11,626 nucleotides of DNA from Phoronis ovalis (Eukaryota > Phoronida > Phoronidae): assembly GCA_028565635.1 (NCBI GenBank), contig JAOXYB010051679.1, forward strand, positions 1 through 11,626, read 5' to 3'. The translations under genes were made by a program, and so were the position numbers. Positions 8,385 through 11,626 of this stretch are shown here, piece after piece. The notes beneath the pieces were generated by a model. The model was not told the DNA's origin, ran no database searches, and was given only the letters and a program-made list of their open reading frames with translations. The first letter of the stretch is position 1. Each line of letters begins with the position of its first letter.

Positions 8385-8579
8385 TGCTAAGCTTCATCTG
8401 GTAGATTTAGCAGGTTCTGAGCGTGCATCCAAGTCTGGTATTGTTGGAGTTCAGTTAGCTGAAGCAAAGTTCATTAATCTATCCTTACACCATTTGGAGG
8501 GTGTTATCATTGCTTTAAATCATCAATCGGAGCAACTGTCTCGTCGCCGCAGTCGTAGTGCTGCTGGGCACCATAGCAG
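8385..8579 (+). CDS. kinesin-9 family motor (KIF6-like), switch II / alpha4 exon
   Basis: This exon follows the acceptor TTGTTATTTTCAG and ends before the donor GTACAA at 8580. It opens with T, which completes the His codon begun at 4556-4557, then reads [24 protein letters not shown] is the kinesin switch II motif, with the Gly that senses the gamma-phosphate. It continues to [19 protein letters not shown], helix alpha4 of the microtubule-binding face. INLSLH-LE-VIIAL is characteristic of the KIF6/KIF9 group rather than the INKSL-ALG of most kinesins. The end (NHQSEQ, then [14 protein letters not shown]) lies where loop 12 should be and is strongly basic. The exon ends after two bases of an Arg or Ser codon. 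No frameshift or internal stop is present. Confidence 0.95.
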
Positions 8580-8798
8580 GTACAAATGTTTAGAGCAAAT
8601 ATGTTATATCAGGTTTTTGTATCCACCTCACTCAATATGTCTGTGCATGTAGCCATCTTGCTTTAGTTGTGTACTTTAATAACAAATATCAGTATGTATT
8701 TGACTAAAAAGTATGTAATTACTACCATTGCAAGTGTAAAGTATTTGGATGCACCCTTACTAATGATTATTTGATCACACTGTTGCATATTATTTTAG

Positions 8799-8858
8799 AC
8801 ATGCTCCTTACCCAAAAGTAATGCAAGCATATAGAACTAGAAGCAAAACTTTGCCAAG
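8799..8858 (+). CDS. probable 60-nt kinesin exon, basic loop 12 insert
   Basis: The interval is bounded by TATTATTTTAG and the donor GTAATG at 8859. It is exactly 60 nt and both ends have the same phase as the end of the 8385-8579 exon. It can therefore be included or skipped without changing frame. It reads (R)HAPYPKVMQAYRTRSKTLPR. In kinesins the segment after alpha4 is loop 12 followed by alpha5, usually H-PYR-S-T. Either this is an extra, basic loop 12 piece before the real alpha5 exon, or it is a very diverged alpha5, as its H-PY start hints. Splice sites and phase support a real exon; the protein itself I do not recognise. Confidence 0.6.
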
Positions 8859-9142
8859 GTAATGTACCATTTACTGCAGGAGTGTTGAAATTTCTCTCTT
8901 TAGTCCTTGAAACATTTTTCATGTATTTTAATTATCATGTTATCATTGTCAGCATGAGTGTCAGAGCCTATAAATCTCAGCTTATATCGTTTAAAACTTT
9001 GATATTTTATAGTTTATATAATAATGTGCATTTACTTCAATATTCAAGGCATCTGTCTCAAAGTACAAAATAATACAGTTCCATATATGTATAAATAAGA
9101 AGAAAGAACAAACAATTATACGTTTTCATTTTCTTATTCAGT

Positions 9143-9576
9143 TCAGGTTATTTCCCTATGTTTTGTTGCACAGTACGCATATTTAATGAATTCTTTAATT
9201 ATCATTTCATACTTACACCTAATCAGTTAAATAAATTTGTATACATTTGGCTCTTTCCAGTATTTAAAAGAAATGTATTTGGTTCTTAGATCTGAATATA
9301 GCTCACATTCACATATAAAATGAATATCATTTTCAATCTTTCACAATCTGTCTTTATGTTTTAACTTACTATGTTTACCAGTTTCAATTTCTAACCTGTG
9401 ATTTGAACACCTTAATCTAGCTATTGATGCTATAAAGCAATGAGGTACAGATATATTTAGGTATAACTCTACATTTATGGTATGTTTGAAAGATGTACTA
9501 CTATTTACCTGATCTTCCACTCTTGGAAACAACAGTGCATTAATGCCATTTTAAATATTTCCAGAAAAGAATTTTC
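9143..9576 (-). pseudogene. relic of non-LTR retrotransposon ORF2 C-terminus
   Basis: On the reverse strand this decodes the tail that follows the reverse transcriptase in many animal LINE ORF2 proteins (CR1/L2/Jockey-like groups). From 9576 downwards it reads NSFLEIFK then QEWK. After a frameshift near 9530 it reads VNSSTSFKHTINVELYLN, then ARLRCSNHRLEIETGKHS and KHKDRL. A TGA at 9341-9343 falls where the first Cys is expected, followed in the same frame by KIENDIHFICECELYSDLR, KYWKEPNVYKFI, a second stop, and IIKEFIKYAYCATKHRE, ending at TGA (9143-9145). The family pattern is LR-S-H-L-IE-GR, then R-C--C, then E-HF---C--Y---R. The first Cys pair is lost, probably by a short deletion. The reverse transcriptase and endonuclease parts are absent, so it is dead. 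Confidence 0.72.
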
Positions 9577-9723
9577 ACATCCTACATCCTGATTATGGTT
9601 TATTACCTCTAACTTCAAATTTTATATCTTATCGTAATAGCTTTGCTTATAGACTCTGAAAACAACTCGATCATGTCTGTGATCATCCGCCTGGATACAT
9701 TTCCAGAACTAGAAGCAAGTGAC

Positions 9724-9927
9724 AGCCAATGAGAACTTGTGAGAACCACATTTTTTTATATGGGGATCAGTTACTATGAAGCAGTGCATGAGGAATGGCA
9801 TGTGGTTAATGGGTCCTTCTTAGAAGCTAATTATTTCATTGGTTGGTGGAAATTGTGATTGGCAACTTTTAGTTGAGCAGTGTTTTCAAATTGATTGACA
9901 GGCTGCTAAAATGTTCGAGTGTATAAA
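9724..9927 (+). promoter_or_regulatory. CCAAT/TATA-like motif cluster
   Basis: AGCCAAT occurs at 9724-9730, reverse CCAAT boxes (ATTGG) at 9839-9843 and 9858-9862, and TATAAA at 9922-9927 about 60 bp after the last box. This spacing resembles an RNA polymerase II core promoter pointing right, inside the hAT-like element. It is only a motif match; in AT-rich DNA such a cluster can arise by chance. Confidence 0.2.
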
Positions 9928-10290
9928 CAGAGCTTAGATAACACGTAAAATTTGAGAGCTAAGAAATCATAAAATATGAAAGTTTTTTTTAAATGTTTAA
10001 AAAAACGTTCTAATGGAGGTTTATAGGCTCTGACACTCAGGGTGGTCATTGTGATATATAATAAACTTTCATTTTGCTTCTCAGCAAGATTTTGGTTCTA
10101 TTCGTTCAGCCTTAAAACAGGGTATCAATCCTCTTAGACTATAAAGTTAAAACCCCAGGGGACAGCCAATCTGAAGGTGGGTTAGCATGCTTTGAACAAA
10201 ACTTGCTTGCTGACAGAACTTATTAGTGATACCAAGAAGAACAAGAAAGATCTATCCATTGTGTTTTTTGGATCTGACTAACACACAAGC

Positions 10291-10884
10291 CATGAAGATG
10301 TACCAGGGAAGTGCAGAAACTTATCAAGTCTTATTTTGAAGCTATAGCAATTTCAATACATCTACTCAAACAGAGAGATAGCAGCAAATAGCCACGGTGT
10401 TACATTTCCACAAACGGTGAATGAATCTGCCAAATATTCCCAAGTTACCAGAAGAGCTTTACACTTGTACGGAAACAAGAATAAAATTGCACAAGCAAAG
10501 AATTCATTGTTAGATAATATACCATACGTGCTGCTCTCTTCTGGGTAAAAGCTAATAATCCTGCATACAGGGACATAACCATATATGCAGAAGGCTCAAC
10601 CTGTAAATGGCGAATTGATGGCATTCACACTGTGAGGACCTTGAGCATGTTAATGACCAAGACCTGCTCCAGATCAAGTTGATCCAGTCAAATAGACGAT
10701 ACTGCATGCTGCAACATCTGGAGTTTCAGATCCTTCCATTGACATCCGACAAGATGTGGAAAATACCATCTGTTGTCGGAGATGGAGATGTATAATAATA
10801 GGAACAACAGAATCACCATTCCTTGGCCTATGAGAATTAATTGCAAATAATTTCTTTCTTCATAGTGGCTTTTCCATGTTTCCT
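10291..10884 (+). pseudogene. relic of Helitron protein N-terminal (DUF6570-like) region
   Basis: Frame 1 from 10291 reads HEDVPGKCRNLSSLILKL, a stop, QFQYIYSNRE, then HGVTFPQTVNESA. After a frameshift near 10433, frame 3 continues FPSYQKSFTLVRKQE, a stop, KEFIVR, a stop, then IRAALFWVKANNPAYRDITI. Further on, ITIPWPM (10812-10832) and, in frame 1, NNFFLHSGFSMFP (10846-10884) appear. The order matches the region before the HUH replicase in Helitron helicase-type proteins: VP-L--L, GHV--FPQ-V-E-A--LP, VR-AL-WLK-NNP-Y-DI, then IPWP and NEF-T-GFFSMAFP. At least two frameshifts and several stops make it non-functional. An upstream piece, QDFGSIRSALKQG at 10085-10123, may belong to the same protein. 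No Rep or helicase domain is visible. The family call rests on remembered patterns. Confidence 0.6.
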
Positions 10885-11626
10885 TAATGCAGTTGTAAGA
10901 CTTGGGTCTTATGTTAGACCTTTTGAAAAAAAATTCTGTTCGATAGTAAGATCCTTGTTACAGTAAGGTAAACTGTTTATTGCGATTTCTTCAGATTTTG
11001 CCCGTTAAACGACTTTAATTTTTGGTGTGGATACAAGATCATAGTAGGAGGTGCTGATTATGAAAATGGGTTGTCAAAAAATAACTATAATTGTTAATAA
11101 ATCAACCATTTATTTATCATATACTCCTTTTAATAATCATGTTATTCACTTTAAATGTTGCTCCTGGTACAGTATTCAGATTCAATAAGCATCTGTTTGC
11201 CCTTTTTTTAAGATCGAGCCTGATTCAATTAAACAAGACTTATCAACCAAAATTTGAATTTGAACCCTTGCTTTTATAGATAATAGGACATTTATGTGTC
11301 AAAAATTATATATAATCTTAAAAGTATGAGAAATTAAATGTTATAACATGTTTAACATGATCTTATTGCTGATTATTTAAAAAAACTACATTAAGAATAG
11401 GTTGTACAGTAGGTTACAGAACAGGTAGAACTAATGTTTCACTGAGAAAACTTAATATCTGATAATCCGTAACATTTCATAGAGTGTTATAAATTGCATA
11501 CACATAGTTGTAAATTAACTTTCATACACATACGTACTGCATTATCTGCATTTTTGCTGTTTATCCTATCTATAGGATACCCAGCATTGGTATCGTCTTT
11601 TCCGTGATAATTTTCAATATTGTTTA
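10885..11626. other. AT-rich non-coding DNA
   Basis: No exon, RNA gene or further Helitron-like block could be recognised after 10884. The kinesin alpha5 pattern (H-PYR-S) is not found. A short inverted repeat, TATCCTA-TCTA-TAGGATA, lies at 11562-11579. The Helitron relic may run on but is too decayed to see. Confidence 0.55.

Larger units (their letters stand above)
8950..10044. mobile_element. hAT-like non-autonomous DNA transposon (1,095 bp)
   Basis: Terminal inverted repeats at 8950-8974 and 10020-10044 match at 23 of 25 positions. Their shared core is TGAGTGTCAGAGCCTATAAA, and both ends begin with CA. The bases outside are ATCATTGT (8942-8949) and GTCATTGT (10045-10052), an 8-bp target duplication with one mismatch. 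An 8-bp duplication with CA-starting termini is typical of hAT elements; P and Merlin families are alternatives. No transposase is visible. Inside lie a reverse-strand LINE relic and, at the right, CCAAT/TATA-like motifs. A GTTTTTTT/AAAAAAAC hairpin lies at 9982-10006 next to the right terminus. It sits 91 bp after the 60-nt kinesin exon. Confidence 0.75.

Noticed and set aside
8882-9073. Forward open frame of 63 codons after the 60-nt exon.
   Set aside because: It crosses the left boundary and terminal repeat of the hAT-like element and has no recognisable motif or splice logic.
10073-10141. A good acceptor (GCTTCTCAG) followed by QDFGSIRSALKQGINPLRL, considered as a next kinesin exon.
   Set aside because: In the phase required by the preceding exons it reads a stop within ten codons, and the sequence does not resemble any kinesin segment. 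It is more likely part of the Helitron relic.
10518-10532. ATACCATACGTG, which reads IPYV and suggested the kinesin alpha5 motif H-PYR.
   Set aside because: The surrounding frame gives Helitron-like VR--(T)IRAALFWVKANNPAY in another register, there is no suitable acceptor, and no SMMTSVL-like sequence follows.
11091-11279. Forward open frame of 62 codons near the right edge.
   Set aside because: AT-rich composition, no domain, no splice signals and no link to the kinesin frame.

Overview
This window reads as nuclear DNA from an animal, most likely a marine invertebrate such as a mollusc. The signs are very AT-rich non-coding DNA, short coding exons bounded by GT/AG splice sites, introns of several kilobases, and relics of eukaryotic transposons. 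The clade is an inference from the kind of repeats and relics seen; nothing in the sequence proves it. There are no bacterial-style genes, operons, rRNA, tRNA or CRISPR arrays that I can recognise.

The one real host gene is a kinesin motor of the kinesin-9 family, closest to KIF6 as I remember that protein. It lies on the + strand. Three exons are visible: 4343-4557 (switch I, SSRSH), 8385-8579 (switch II, DLAGSE, plus helix alpha4) and probably 8799-8858 (a 60-nt exon, in the loop 12 / alpha5 position). The first two join in one codon and recreate the [13 protein letters not shown] core. The P-loop and N-terminal motor exons must lie upstream of the window, and the rest of the motor domain and the tail downstream. 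I found no further exon in the window. If transcription crosses the whole window, everything else is intronic.

Layout. 1-1776 is AT-rich non-coding DNA with a TG microsatellite, an imperfect palindrome and an A/T low-complexity block. 1777-2490 is a diverged tandem duplication with a unit of about 360 bp. 2491-3922 is plain AT-rich DNA. 3931-4276 is a small inverted-repeat element with an 8-bp target duplication, ending 66 bp before the first exon. The 3.8-kb intron 4558-8384 is filled with degenerate copies of one repeat (unit about 370 bp), two clusters of a CTACTGC/GCAGTAG heptamer repeat in both orientations, a perfect 18-bp-stem hairpin and a perfect GGTCA-CAG-TGACC palindrome.

Downstream of the third exon, 8950-10044 is a hAT-like non-autonomous DNA transposon with 25-bp terminal inverted repeats and 8-bp target duplications. 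It contains a reverse-strand relic of a non-LTR retrotransposon ORF2 C-terminus. About 240 bp further on, 10291-10884 is a frameshifted + strand relic of the N-terminal region (DUF6570-like) of a Helitron helicase-type protein. The last ~740 bp hold nothing I recognise. The transposon parts do not work with the kinesin gene; they have accumulated around its exons.
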